DNA of 56,480 nucleotides from contig CAMLFH010000030.1 of NCBI GenBank assembly GCA_946479285.1, positions 1-56,480 on the forward strand. The letters run 5' to 3'. Within the stretch, counting starts at the first letter, position 1. Each line of letters opens with the position of its first letter. This document shows positions 16,762 through 24,028 of the stretch, one piece after another. The position numbers and the translations under genes are program-made. This stretch comes from an uncultured Flavobacteriales bacterium (lineage in GTDB: Bacteria > Bacteroidota > Bacteroidia > Flavobacteriales > Crocinitomicaceae). Under the pieces are notes generated by a model. It worked only from the letters and a program-made list of their open reading frames with translations, did no database searches and was not told where the DNA came from.

Positions 16762-16922
16762 AAACAGTTGAAATTCTTTTTGTTAATTAAAACACGATTT
16801 TTTGGTTTTGATTTAATTAATTCTTAAAATTCGGTACTTTTAAATATTACTACTAAAGAAAAAGAGGCCTTCTGCATGAAACCGGGAGGAGTTTCTTTTT
16901 CGACTACTTACTACATACTACT

Positions 16923-19900
16923 ATGAAAAATCTATTGAAACGAATTCAATTGACAGGTATTTTGTCATTGACTTTTATTCTGGCCGGTTCTGCTTACGGT
17001 CAGATCACGTTGACTTCTGATATTCCAAATAATTATGTTTCGCACATTTGTGGTGCCGGAATTTCTTTTTCCAATGTTTCGCTCACGGGAGATACCAGGG
17101 CGATTGCCAAGTTTTTGGGAGGAACTTCCGCAGGAATCGGAACTTCTATGAATTCCGGGGTAGTTTTGAGTACCGGTTTTGTGAATACTGCTACGGCACT
17201 CCAGGGAGGTCCGGGTATATTCTTAAGCGGAGATAATACCGGAGTAACCATCAATGAATTAGATGGAATTGCCGGGGATGACACCTTTGACGGAATCATT
17301 TTAGAGTTCGATTTTGTTCCGATCACCAGTAGTATTAACGTGAATTATGTATTCGGTTCTGAAGAGTACAACGAATGGGTAGGTTTGGGATACAATGATG
17401 CATTTGCATTCTATATTTCAGGTCCGGGAATTGCCGGCACACCAAACCTGGCAGTTTTACCTGGCAATATTCCGGTAACTATTGATAATATAAACCTGGG
17501 ATCAAACAGTTCTTTGTACAGAAACAATATCTCATTGAATAATCCGAATGTAATGGACGGTTATACAGCTCAGTTAACTGCGAACAGAGCGGTAACGCCT
17601 TGTCAGACTTATCACATCCGACTGATGATTGCGGATGGGGGAGATCAAATTTACGATTCATGGGTTTTTATTCCGGAAAACGGATTATTTGCCGTAGGAA
17701 ATCCACCGCTTTCTTTGGCTGCAACCTATCCTTTCGGAACTGCTCTTTACGAAGAATGTTTCAATACAAATACCATTACGTTTACTATTCCAACGGCTCA
17801 GGCATCCAATTATTCGTTCAATGTAACCTGGGGAGGAACTGCAACCAGTGGAGTAGATTATTCTTCTCTGCCAACAACAATTACTATTCCGGCCGGACAA
17901 ACTTCCGTCAATCTTCCGATCAATGTTTTTACAGATGGTTTGACAGAGGGAATTGAAACTATTGAGTGTAATTATCCGATCAGTGTTTGCGATATGGGTA
18001 CAGCTGTTATCAATATTGATGATGCCGCTCCATTATTAGCAGACGCCGGACCGGATACCGATATCTGTGGCGGGGCTGCATCCACGACATTAACCGCATC
18101 TTCTACGAATGGAAACGGTGCGGTGACTTATTCCTGGGATAATGGCGCCGGATCAACTGCTTCCGTAATCGTATCGCCTGCGGTAACGACGACATACACA
18201 GTTACTGCAACAGACCAATGCGGAAGAACAGAAACCGATCAGGTAACTGTGGCAGTGGGAGCACCTCCGGTAATTGATGCGGGAACAAATACTTCCATTT
18301 GTGCCGGAGCAAGTGCTACATTAACAGCGAGTGGTGGAGCAACTTACTCATGGGATAATGGACTTGGTGCAGGAAACGGAGTTTCTGTTTCTCCTGCTGC
18401 AACAACAACTTATAATGTAACCGGAACAGCTGCGAACGGATGTTCCTCTACGGATGCGGTAACGGTTACCGTAACTCCGGCGCCAACGGTAAATGCCGGA
18501 CTGGATCAGACTATTTGTCAAGGTGCCAATATTGCAGTGTCGGGTTCGGGTGCTCAAACTTATTCGTGGAACAATGGAGTAAGCAACGGTCTTTCATTTT
18601 CGCCAGCTTCCACTCAAACGTATACGGTAACCGGAACAGATGCAGGAGGCTGCCAGGGAACTGATCAGGTTACCATCACTGTAAATCCGCTTCCGGTGGT
18701 TGATGCAGGTTCACCGCAATCTGTTTGTCAGGGAGGTTCTGTTATTCTAACAGGTTCAGGAGCGCAGGCTTATTCCTGGAATAATGGTGTAAGTAACGGT
18801 GTTTCATTTACGCCGGTTTCTACGCAAACGTATACTGTAACAGGAACAGATGCCAATGGTTGTGTCAATACGGATCAGGTAACAATTACCGTAAATACAG
18901 GTTTAATTGTAAACGCGGGCGTTGACCAGGCTGTTTGTCAGGGTGGAACGATTATTTTGTCAGGTTCAGGCGGAGTCAGTTATAGCTGGAACAATGGTAT
19001 TACCAACAATGTTTCCTTTACACCGGGTTCTACTCAAACCTATACGGTAACAGGAACAGATGTGAATGGCTGCCAGGGAACAGACCAGGTAGTGGTTACT
19101 GTAAATCCGCTTCCGGTGGTTGATGCTGGATCACCGCAGGCTGTTTGCCAAGGCTCTCCAGTTACATTGAATGGTTCGGGAGCAGTTTCTTATAGCTGGA
19201 ATAATGGAGTGAGCAATGGTGTTTCCTTTACGCCGGGTTCTACACAAACTTATACGGTAACGGGAACCAATGCGAATGGTTGTACGAATACCGATCAGGT
19301 TACGATAACGGTCAATCAGGCGAATCCCGTAAATGCAGGAGTCGATCAGGCTGTTTGCCAGGGAGGAACTATTACATTAACCGCAACCGGAAGTCAGTCT
19401 TATGTCTGGAATAATAGTTTGAGCAATGGTGTTTCATTTACGCCAACTTCCACTCAAACATATACCGTAACCGGAACAAGTGCAAATGGGTGTCAAAGTA
19501 CGGATCAGGTTGTGGTTACAGTGAATCAGCTTCCAAATGTGAATGCAGGAGCTGATCAGGGAATTTGTATTGGCGGTACAGTAACTCTTTCAGGGTTCGG
19601 AGCAGTTTCTTACACCTGGAATAATGGCGTGTCGAATGGTGTTTCCTTTACACCAGGATCTACTCAAACATATACAGTTACCGGTACAGATGTAAACGGA
19701 TGTGTAAACACGGATCAAATTACCGTTACAATCGTTCCGATGCCTACAGCGGATATTTTTGCAGATCAAACAACAGGTTTCCCGGATTTGACGGTGAATT
19801 TCGATAATAATTCAACGAATGCTTCCACTTATCACTGGAACTTTGGTAACGGGTCTGAGGTGAATAGCACTAATACTTCCGGACAACAGTATATTTATAC

Positions 19901-20267
19901 AAGTCCCGGACAGTATACCGTTATTCTTACTGCAGCAAACGGAGCTTGTGTGGATACAGATACCGTGACCATCATTGTAAGCCCGCTCCCTGATCCGATA
20001 ATCCGTATTCCAAATATCTTTACTCCAAACGGAGATGCGAACAATGATACTTTCTTCATTACCGTGAGCTATGTCAAATCGGTTAAAGTAGTGATCGTGA
20101 ATCGCTGGGGAGATAAAATGTGTGATTACGATGATGTACAAGGTTATTGGGACGGAAGTATTAACGGAAATATAGCTTCAGATGGTGTTTATTTCTTTAA
20201 ATATGAAATAGAAGGAGTTAATGGAACAGTATTGACCGGACACGGAGATATTCAATTGATCAGATAA
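16923..20267 (+). CDS. Giant type B T9SS surface protein with anchor-L domain and eight Ig-like repeats
   Basis: The 1114-residue protein has a signal peptide ending near GSAYGQ. Residues about 30-260 match the choice-of-anchor L domain (SGVVLSTGFV, FEFDFVP-like LEFDFVPITSSINVNYVFGS, EEYNEWVGLGYNDAFAFYIS). About 265-365 resembles a Calx-beta module (ATSGVDYSSLPTTITIPAGQ). Eight tandem 70-residue modules follow at about 371-939, then a PKD-like domain (YHWNFGNGSEV) and the type B C-terminal domain (IPNIFTPNGDANNDTFFITV, VNRWGDKM, SDGVYFFKY). It has its own terminators on both sides. It is probably a long surface stalk or adhesin; no PorP/SprF-like partner gene lies next to it. Confidence 0.88.
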   Translation: MKNLLKRIQLTGILSLTFILAGSAYGQITLTSDIPNNYVSHICGAGISFSNVSLTGDTRAIAKFLGGTSAGIGTSMNSGVVLSTGFVNTATALQGGPGIFLSGDNTGVTINELDGIAGDDTFDGIILEFDFVPITSSINVNYVFGSEEYNEWVGLGYNDAFAFYISGPGIAGTPNLAVLPGNIPVTIDNINLGSNSSLYRNNISLNNPNVMDGYTAQLTANRAVTPCQTYHIRLMIADGGDQIYDSWVFIPENGLFAVGNPPLSLAATYPFGTALYEECFNTNTITFTIPTAQASNYSFNVTWGGTATSGVDYSSLPTTITIPAGQTSVNLPINVFTDGLTEGIETIECNYPISVCDMGTAVINIDDAAPLLADAGPDTDICGGAASTTLTASSTNGNGAVTYSWDNGAGSTASVIVSPAVTTTYTVTATDQCGRTETDQVTVAVGAPPVIDAGTNTSICAGASATLTASGGATYSWDNGLGAGNGVSVSPAATTTYNVTGTAANGCSSTDAVTVTVTPAPTVNAGLDQTICQGANIAVSGSGAQTYSWNNGVSNGLSFSPASTQTYTVTGTDAGGCQGTDQVTITVNPLPVVDAGSPQSVCQGGSVILTGSGAQAYSWNNGVSNGVSFTPVSTQTYTVTGTDANGCVNTDQVTITVNTGLIVNAGVDQAVCQGGTIILSGSGGVSYSWNNGITNNVSFTPGSTQTYTVTGTDVNGCQGTDQVVVTVNPLPVVDAGSPQAVCQGSPVTLNGSGAVSYSWNNGVSNGVSFTPGSTQTYTVTGTNANGCTNTDQVTITVNQANPVNAGVDQAVCQGGTITLTATGSQSYVWNNSLSNGVSFTPTSTQTYTVTGTSANGCQSTDQVVVTVNQLPNVNAGADQGICIGGTVTLSGFGAVSYTWNNGVSNGVSFTPGSTQTYTVTGTDVNGCVNTDQITVTIVPMPTADIFADQTTGFPDLTVNFDNNSTNASTYHWNFGNGSEVNSTNTSGQQYIYTSPGQYTVILTAANGACVDTDTVTIIVSPLPDPIIRIPNIFTPNGDANNDTFFITVSYVKSVKVVIVNRWGDKMCDYDDVQGYWDGSINGNIASDGVYFFKYEIEGVNGTVLTGHGDIQLIR
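18036..19740 (+). repeat. Eight tandem ~210-base Ig-like modules
   Basis: Coding repeats of about 70 codons with recurring GDAGSPQ/VNAGVDQ, SYSWNNGVSNGVSFTPGSTQ and TYTVTGT stretches. Units 3-8 are much more alike than units 1-2, indicating recent expansion. The repeats can shrink or grow in frame by recombination. Confidence 0.88.
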
Positions 20268-20283
20268 GAACGAAACTTCGATC

Positions 20284-20328
20284 AAAAAAGACTGCAATTA
20301 ATTTCTCAATTGATGCAGTCTTTTTTTG
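20284..20328 (+). terminator. Terminator after second giant surface gene
   Basis: AAAAAAGACTGCA at 20284-20296 pairs with TGCAGTCTTTTTT at 20314-20326 around a short AT-rich loop with its own small stem; a T run follows. Confidence 0.88.
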
Positions 20329-20334
20329 TTTAAC

Positions 20335-20342
20335 TACATTTG
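20335..20342 (+). promoter_or_regulatory. Promoter -7 box TACATTTG for ribF
   Basis: TACATTTG matches TAnnTTTG and stands exactly 4 bases before the ATG at 20347. It supports that ATG over the upstream in-frame ATG at 20326, which lies inside the terminator. Confidence 0.6.
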
Positions 20343-20346
20343 CAAT

Positions 20347-21285
20347 ATGCGAGTAGTTCGACAACTGAATCCGGATATTAAGTTCAACAATCCCATCCTT
20401 ACTTTGGGAACATACGATGGAGTCCATTTGGGACATCAGGAAATTATTCGTTCGCTGGTTGAAAAGGCAAAACGAGAAAACAAAGAATCCGTTCTCTTCA
20501 CATTTGAACCGCATCCGAGGAAAGTACTTTACCCGGAGAGTTATTCCGTAAAATTGATCGATACTGTCGATGAAAAATTGGCGAAACTGGAAAAATTGGG
20601 CTTGGATACCGTCATTCTTTTTCCTTTTACGAAAGAATTCTCGCGCTTGTCAGCGATGGGATTTGTTCGGGACGTATTGGTTAATCAAATTGGTATCAGC
20701 GAAATGCATATTGGCCACGATCATCATTTCGGGAAAAATAGGGAAGGGTCTTTCCAGGAATTACAGGAATTGGGTGAATTGTACAATTTTAAAGTCTTTC
20801 AGCTTCCTGCAATTGCTGTTGGCGAAATCACTATCAGCTCCACAAAAATCCGGAATGCTATCCTGGAAGGGAATGTGGAATATGCTTCGATATTAATGGG
20901 AAGCCCATTTGTGCTTCAGGGAAAAGTGGTGAAAGGACAACAGATCGGTCGAACCATTGGTTTCCCCACGGCGAATATCGACCTGGAAAACACCGAGAAA
21001 ATTTTCCCGAAAAACGGAGTTTACGCTGCCAAGGCTTATTTGGATGATGAGGTAGTATTTGGTGTCATGAATATCGGGACAAGACCAACAGTTGCAAACA
21101 ACGGTCAGATTACTATTGAGATTTACCTGTTTGATTTTACTACTGAAATTTATGACAGACAGATCAAGGTGGAAGTAATGCAACATATACGTGATGAAAA
21201 ACGTTTTGAGAATATAGAAGATTTAAAACATCAAATTCAACTGGATGAAATTACTGCTCGTACTTACTTTTCTTTATATAAGTAA
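20347..21285 (+). CDS. ribF: Bifunctional riboflavin kinase / FAD synthetase RibF
   Basis: RibF phosphorylates riboflavin to FMN and adenylates FMN to FAD. The 312-residue protein (starting MRVVRQL) has an N-terminal nucleotidyltransferase domain with LTLGTYDGVHLGHQEII, FEPHPRKVL, and the ISSTKIRNAI motif, and a C-terminal riboflavin kinase domain with GRTIGFPTANI, NGVYAAKAY, GVMNIGTRPT and the catalytic region IEIYLFDFTTEIYD. Its last 41 bases overlap the start of the leucine-rich repeat gene in another frame. The ATG at 20347 was chosen because the promoter box ends 4 bases before it. Confidence 0.96.
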   Translation: MRVVRQLNPDIKFNNPILTLGTYDGVHLGHQEIIRSLVEKAKRENKESVLFTFEPHPRKVLYPESYSVKLIDTVDEKLAKLEKLGLDTVILFPFTKEFSRLSAMGFVRDVLVNQIGISEMHIGHDHHFGKNREGSFQELQELGELYNFKVFQLPAIAVGEITISSTKIRNAILEGNVEYASILMGSPFVLQGKVVKGQQIGRTIGFPTANIDLENTEKIFPKNGVYAAKAYLDDEVVFGVMNIGTRPTVANNGQITIEIYLFDFTTEIYDRQIKVEVMQHIRDEKRFENIEDLKHQIQLDEITARTYFSLYK

Positions 21286-21817
21286 CCTTGCTTTCACGCA
21301 GGACAGCTTAAAAATTTACCGTTGGGATGCCGTTAAAAAGGCCAATCCGGATACGATATATGCTATTGATGCATCCAAATTAAAATGGGAACAGATTCCT
21401 GAAAAACTTTACGCATTTAAAAATTTGAAGTATTTAAATATTTCTAAAAACAAATTGAAGGAACTTCCGATGGAAATGAAAGTTTTTAAACTACTCAAAA
21501 CATTGGATGCCACAAAGAATGATATTGAAGAAAGCCCGATCGTGATTTGTCAGTTTCCAAAGCTCCAGAGAGTTCACTTAGCCAGAAATAAAATAAGTTC
21601 TTTGCCGGCTTGTATCGGTTACCTGGCAGATTTAAAAATATTGGATATCTGGGATAATCCGATGAACACCTTACCGGAAGAAATTTCAAACCTGAAAAAA
21701 CTGGAGGCTGTAGATATGAGAGCTATCATGCTTGGGCCTCATTTTCAGCAGAAATGGCAGGAAGGGATGCCGCAGGTAAAGTGGTATTTTGATCCGCCAT
21801 GTCATTGCGTGGAATAA
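21245..21817 (+). CDS. Secreted leucine-rich repeat protein
   Basis: The 190-residue protein starts with a signal peptide (MKLLLVLTFLYISNLAFTQ). From about residue 45 it has four to five leucine-rich repeats of about 23 residues (LKYLNISKNKLKELPMEMK, LKTLDATKNDIEE, LQRVHLARNKISSLPACIG, LKILDIWDNPMNTLPEEIS). The C-terminus ends in PPCHCVE with two cysteines. The start lies 41 bases inside ribF in the +1 frame, so the signal peptide is encoded in dual-coding DNA and translation is likely coupled to ribF. A protein-binding role in the periplasm or at the surface is inferred from the repeats. The partner is unknown. Confidence 0.85.
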   Translation: MKLLLVLTFLYISNLAFTQDSLKIYRWDAVKKANPDTIYAIDASKLKWEQIPEKLYAFKNLKYLNISKNKLKELPMEMKVFKLLKTLDATKNDIEESPIVICQFPKLQRVHLARNKISSLPACIGYLADLKILDIWDNPMNTLPEEISNLKKLEAVDMRAIMLGPHFQQKWQEGMPQVKWYFDPPCHCVE

Positions 21818-21850
21818 TTTTTTAATTAAAAAAAATATTTTTTCAATTTT

Positions 21851-21882
21851 TTTCCAACCTTTTAAAAAACAGGACATCATAG
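21851..21882 (+). promoter_or_regulatory. Putative ECF sigma promoter (copy 3, orphan)
   Basis: TTTCCAACCTTTT begins at 21851 and the -10-like CATCATAG is at 21875-21882, with exactly the same spacing as at 2014 and 4627. Like copy 2 it continues with GGGG and no coding region follows before a terminator. Confidence 0.6.
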
Positions 21883-21888
21883 GGGTGT

Positions 21889-21975
21889 CAAGTATATATC
21901 AGAAATCTCTCTGATTGGTTTGGTAAATTGGGTTTTAGGTTTGGAAAAGGGTACTATTTGGATTGTACCCTTTTT
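21889..21975 (+). ncRNA. Candidate small RNA driven by ECF promoter
   Basis: About 87 bases run from just after the putative promoter at 21851 to the intrinsic terminator at 21945-21975. There is no ATG. ATCAGA/TCTGAT forms a 6-pair hairpin near 21899-21916 and the second half is G/T-rich and less structured. The 5' end is estimated. It shares no clear sequence with the candidate at 4665 beyond the promoter. Confidence 0.45.
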
Positions 21976-21977
21976 CA
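21943..21977 (+). terminator. Intrinsic terminator of second candidate small RNA
   Basis: AAAAGGGTAC at 21945-21954 pairs with GTACCCTTTT at 21965-21974 around a 10-base loop, followed by T and CATTTTC. Confidence 0.85.
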
Positions 21978-22015
21978 TTTTCTATAGGTTTCCTAAAAAA
22001 AAATCCTCTTTTTTC

Positions 22016-22101
22016 TTTTTCACCGCAAGATAAGGAGGACGCAAAGTGGATATTTCCACAATATTTGTAACCTCTTTTTCTTCTTGTCTTTGCGGTTTAA
22101 A
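22016..22101. repeat. Dispersed repeat with ACCGCAAGA / TCTTTGCGGT ends (copy 2)
   Basis: ACCGCAAGA at 22022-22030 and TCTTTGCGGT at 22087-22096 form the ends, with a GCAAAG block near the left end as in copy 1 at 4795-4920. It abuts the ddl stop codon. No coding potential is seen. Confidence 0.6.
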
Positions 22102-23073
22102 TTATTGTTTTGCGAGTTCAACCTCAAAGATCTGTGTCCAGAAATCCGAAATAGAAATACCTGCTTCAGCCAGCATTTGAGGAACTAAACTTGCAGCCGA
22201 GAATCCGGGTGTGGTATTCACTTCGATTACATGCGGAATATCATTCACCACCATAAAATCAATCCGGGCAATGGATTTCAATTGCAGTAAACTGTAAACT
22301 TCTTTCGAAATTTCCCAGACAGCATTCCGGATCGTTTCCGAAACACGCGCAGGTGTTATTTCCTGGGATTGTCCCAAATATTTTGCTTCGTAATCAAAGA
22401 AATCATTCTCTGTTACGATTTCTGTTAAGGGTAAAGGAACCAATCCTTTTGGCGAACGATAAATCCCACACGTTACTTCTGTTCCTTTTAGAAAAGATTC
22501 GATCACAACGGTGTCTCCTTCTTCAAAGGCCTTGTCAAGAGCGTTTTGCAGATCTTCAGCCCTGGAAACTTTGCTGATCCCGAAACTGGAACCTGAATCG
22601 GAAGGTTTGACGAAACAGGGAAGTCCCAATTCGCTCAAAATTTCTTCGGAAGTATAGTGGTTCCTGGATTTTAAGAAAAGAGATTTTGCTACAGGAATGC
22701 CGAAACGGGTCAGGAATTGGTTGCAGAACCATTTGTCAAAACTCAGTTCGGAAGCAAGTGCATTCGAATTCACGTATGGAATTCCTTTCATGTCCAATAA
22801 AGCCTGGATTTTCCCGTTTTCACCCGGATTTCCGTGGATGTAGATTAATCCGATATCGATTTTATGTTCTGTTCCATTAGAGTTGTAACTCATACTTTCA
22901 ATGGAAAACGGCAGCTTCTCCGTGCCTTCCGGAATAAACCACCCGCTTTCAAGCACATGGATCGGAACTACTTTGTATTCTTTCGGGAAATTATCCATAA
23001 TGGTTTGAGCACTTTTCAAAGAGATCTCAAACTCCGAAGAATACCCGCCGCAAAACAAACCAACCAACTTCAT
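22102..23073 (-). CDS. ddl: D-alanine--D-alanine ligase
   Basis: Ddl joins two D-alanines using ATP to make the dipeptide at the end of the peptidoglycan stem. The 323-residue protein has the ATP-grasp fold: N-terminal LFCGGYSSEFEISLKSA, the substrate-loop region IHGNPGENGKIQALLDMKGI, ATP-binding PCFVKPSDSGSSFGISKV, and the metal-binding IARIDFMV...HVIEVNTTPGFS. Length is slightly short of the usual 305-370 range middle and complete. It is transcribed divergently from the PASTA gene, an arrangement that fits a shared role in the cell wall. Confidence 0.96.
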   Translation of the reverse strand: MKLVGLFCGGYSSEFEISLKSAQTIMDNFPKEYKVVPIHVLESGWFIPEGTEKLPFSIESMSYNSNGTEHKIDIGLIYIHGNPGENGKIQALLDMKGIPYVNSNALASELSFDKWFCNQFLTRFGIPVAKSLFLKSRNHYTSEEILSELGLPCFVKPSDSGSSFGISKVSRAEDLQNALDKAFEEGDTVVIESFLKGTEVTCGIYRSPKGLVPLPLTEIVTENDFFDYEAKYLGQSQEITPARVSETIRNAVWEISKEVYSLLQLKSIARIDFMVVNDIPHVIEVNTTPGFSAASLVPQMLAEAGISISDFWTQIFEVELAKQ

Positions 23074-23088
23074 ATCATTACTTTTTTA

Positions 23089-23096
23089 CAAAATTA
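23089..23096 (-). promoter_or_regulatory. Promoter -7 box TAATTTTG for ddl
   Basis: The minus strand reads TAATTTTG, 15 bases before the ddl ATG. Confidence 0.55.
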
Positions 23097-23196
23097 ACGC
23101 TTATTCAACGGGTCTTTTTAGCGAGCCGGAAAAGTTTTCAGAATAGATTGTTAAAAGCTTCGGTTCCGGGTTGCATGCTTGCAGAAACATTCTTTC

Positions 23197-23204
23197 TATA
23201 TTTG
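23197..23204 (+). promoter_or_regulatory. Promoter -7 box TATATTTG for the PASTA operon
   Basis: TATATTTG lies 20 bases before the ATG at 23225 and lies inside the longer open frame that starts at 23171, which supports the downstream start. Confidence 0.6.
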
Positions 23205-23224
23205 TTGCAACTTACAATCGATTT

Positions 23225-24013
23225 ATGAAGTTTTTTCAGAAGCTTAGAGCATTTGTTTGGAGCAGGCACTTTTTGAAGCATTCTCTCTTCATTGTGCTTA
23301 CTTATTTTGTTGTGATTACGATCCTAGTATTCTATTTGGATTCGTATACGAACAACGGAGTGAAAATTGATGTTCCGAATGTGGTGGGTTTGAAAACCAG
23401 CAGTGCACAATCGAAACTGGAAACTTTGGAATTGAAAATCGAAGTGCTTGATTCGGTTTATAAGCCGGAATTACCAGCCGGAACAATTGTTTCACAGGAT
23501 CCGCTTCCAACTTCTAAATCACAGGTTTCTGTAAAACCGGGTCGCATTATCCGTGTACAGGTTTCCAAAAAATCACGTTTGGTAGAGATGCCAAGCCTGA
23601 TTGATAAATCCGAACGCATTTCAGAAAGTATCCTGAAGAATCGTGGTTTAAAATGCCGTAAAACATATGTTCCAACCAGCGAGTCGAATGGAGCAGTATT
23701 GAAACAGCTTTATAACGGAAGAGAAATTAAGGAAGGAACCAAAATACCGGTAGGAAGCACTATTACTTTGGTTGTAGGTCAGAATAACGAAGCACAACCT
23801 GTTACGGTGATTGATTTGATGGGATTAACAATATCTGATGCGAAAGCACGTTTAAGTGGAATATCGCTACAGATTTCAGTTGGCGCGTGTGATGGATGTA
23901 CAAATGCAGCCGATTCAGCCAATGCCCAGATTTATTCTCAAAGCCCTGAGTTTATTGAAGGAGTTACTGTTCCGTCTGGTACTACAATTATGGTTTCAGC
24001 TGAAAAAAAGTAG
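23225..24013 (+). CDS. Membrane-anchored PASTA-domain protein
   Basis: The 262-residue protein has a short basic cytoplasmic N-terminus (MKFFQKLRAFVWSRHFLKHS), one transmembrane helix at about 21-39 and three PASTA domains outside: about 47-115 (VPNVVGLKTSSAQSKLETL), 118-190 (MPSLIDKSERISESILKNRG) and 193-262 (VIDLMGLTISDAKARL). PASTA domains bind peptidoglycan or beta-lactam-like ligands in other proteins. There is no kinase or transpeptidase domain, which is the usual situation for this Bacteroidota protein next to ddl and rluD. It heads an operon with a secreted T9SS protein and rluD-like gene. Confidence 0.9.
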   Translation: MKFFQKLRAFVWSRHFLKHSLFIVLTYFVVITILVFYLDSYTNNGVKIDVPNVVGLKTSSAQSKLETLELKIEVLDSVYKPELPAGTIVSQDPLPTSKSQVSVKPGRIIRVQVSKKSRLVEMPSLIDKSERISESILKNRGLKCRKTYVPTSESNGAVLKQLYNGREIKEGTKIPVGSTITLVVGQNNEAQPVTVIDLMGLTISDAKARLSGISLQISVGACDGCTNAADSANAQIYSQSPEFIEGVTVPSGTTIMVSAEKK

Positions 24014-24028
24014 GTAATTTTTGATTAG

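Noticed and set aside
17600..17956. 118-codon frame within the giant surface gene
   Set aside because: It is a shadow in another frame of a clear coding region, with unusual Arg/Cys-rich composition.
15121..19740. Repeats that could be mistaken for a CRISPR array
   Set aside because: The units are about 210 bases, stay in frame and encode Ig-like modules.
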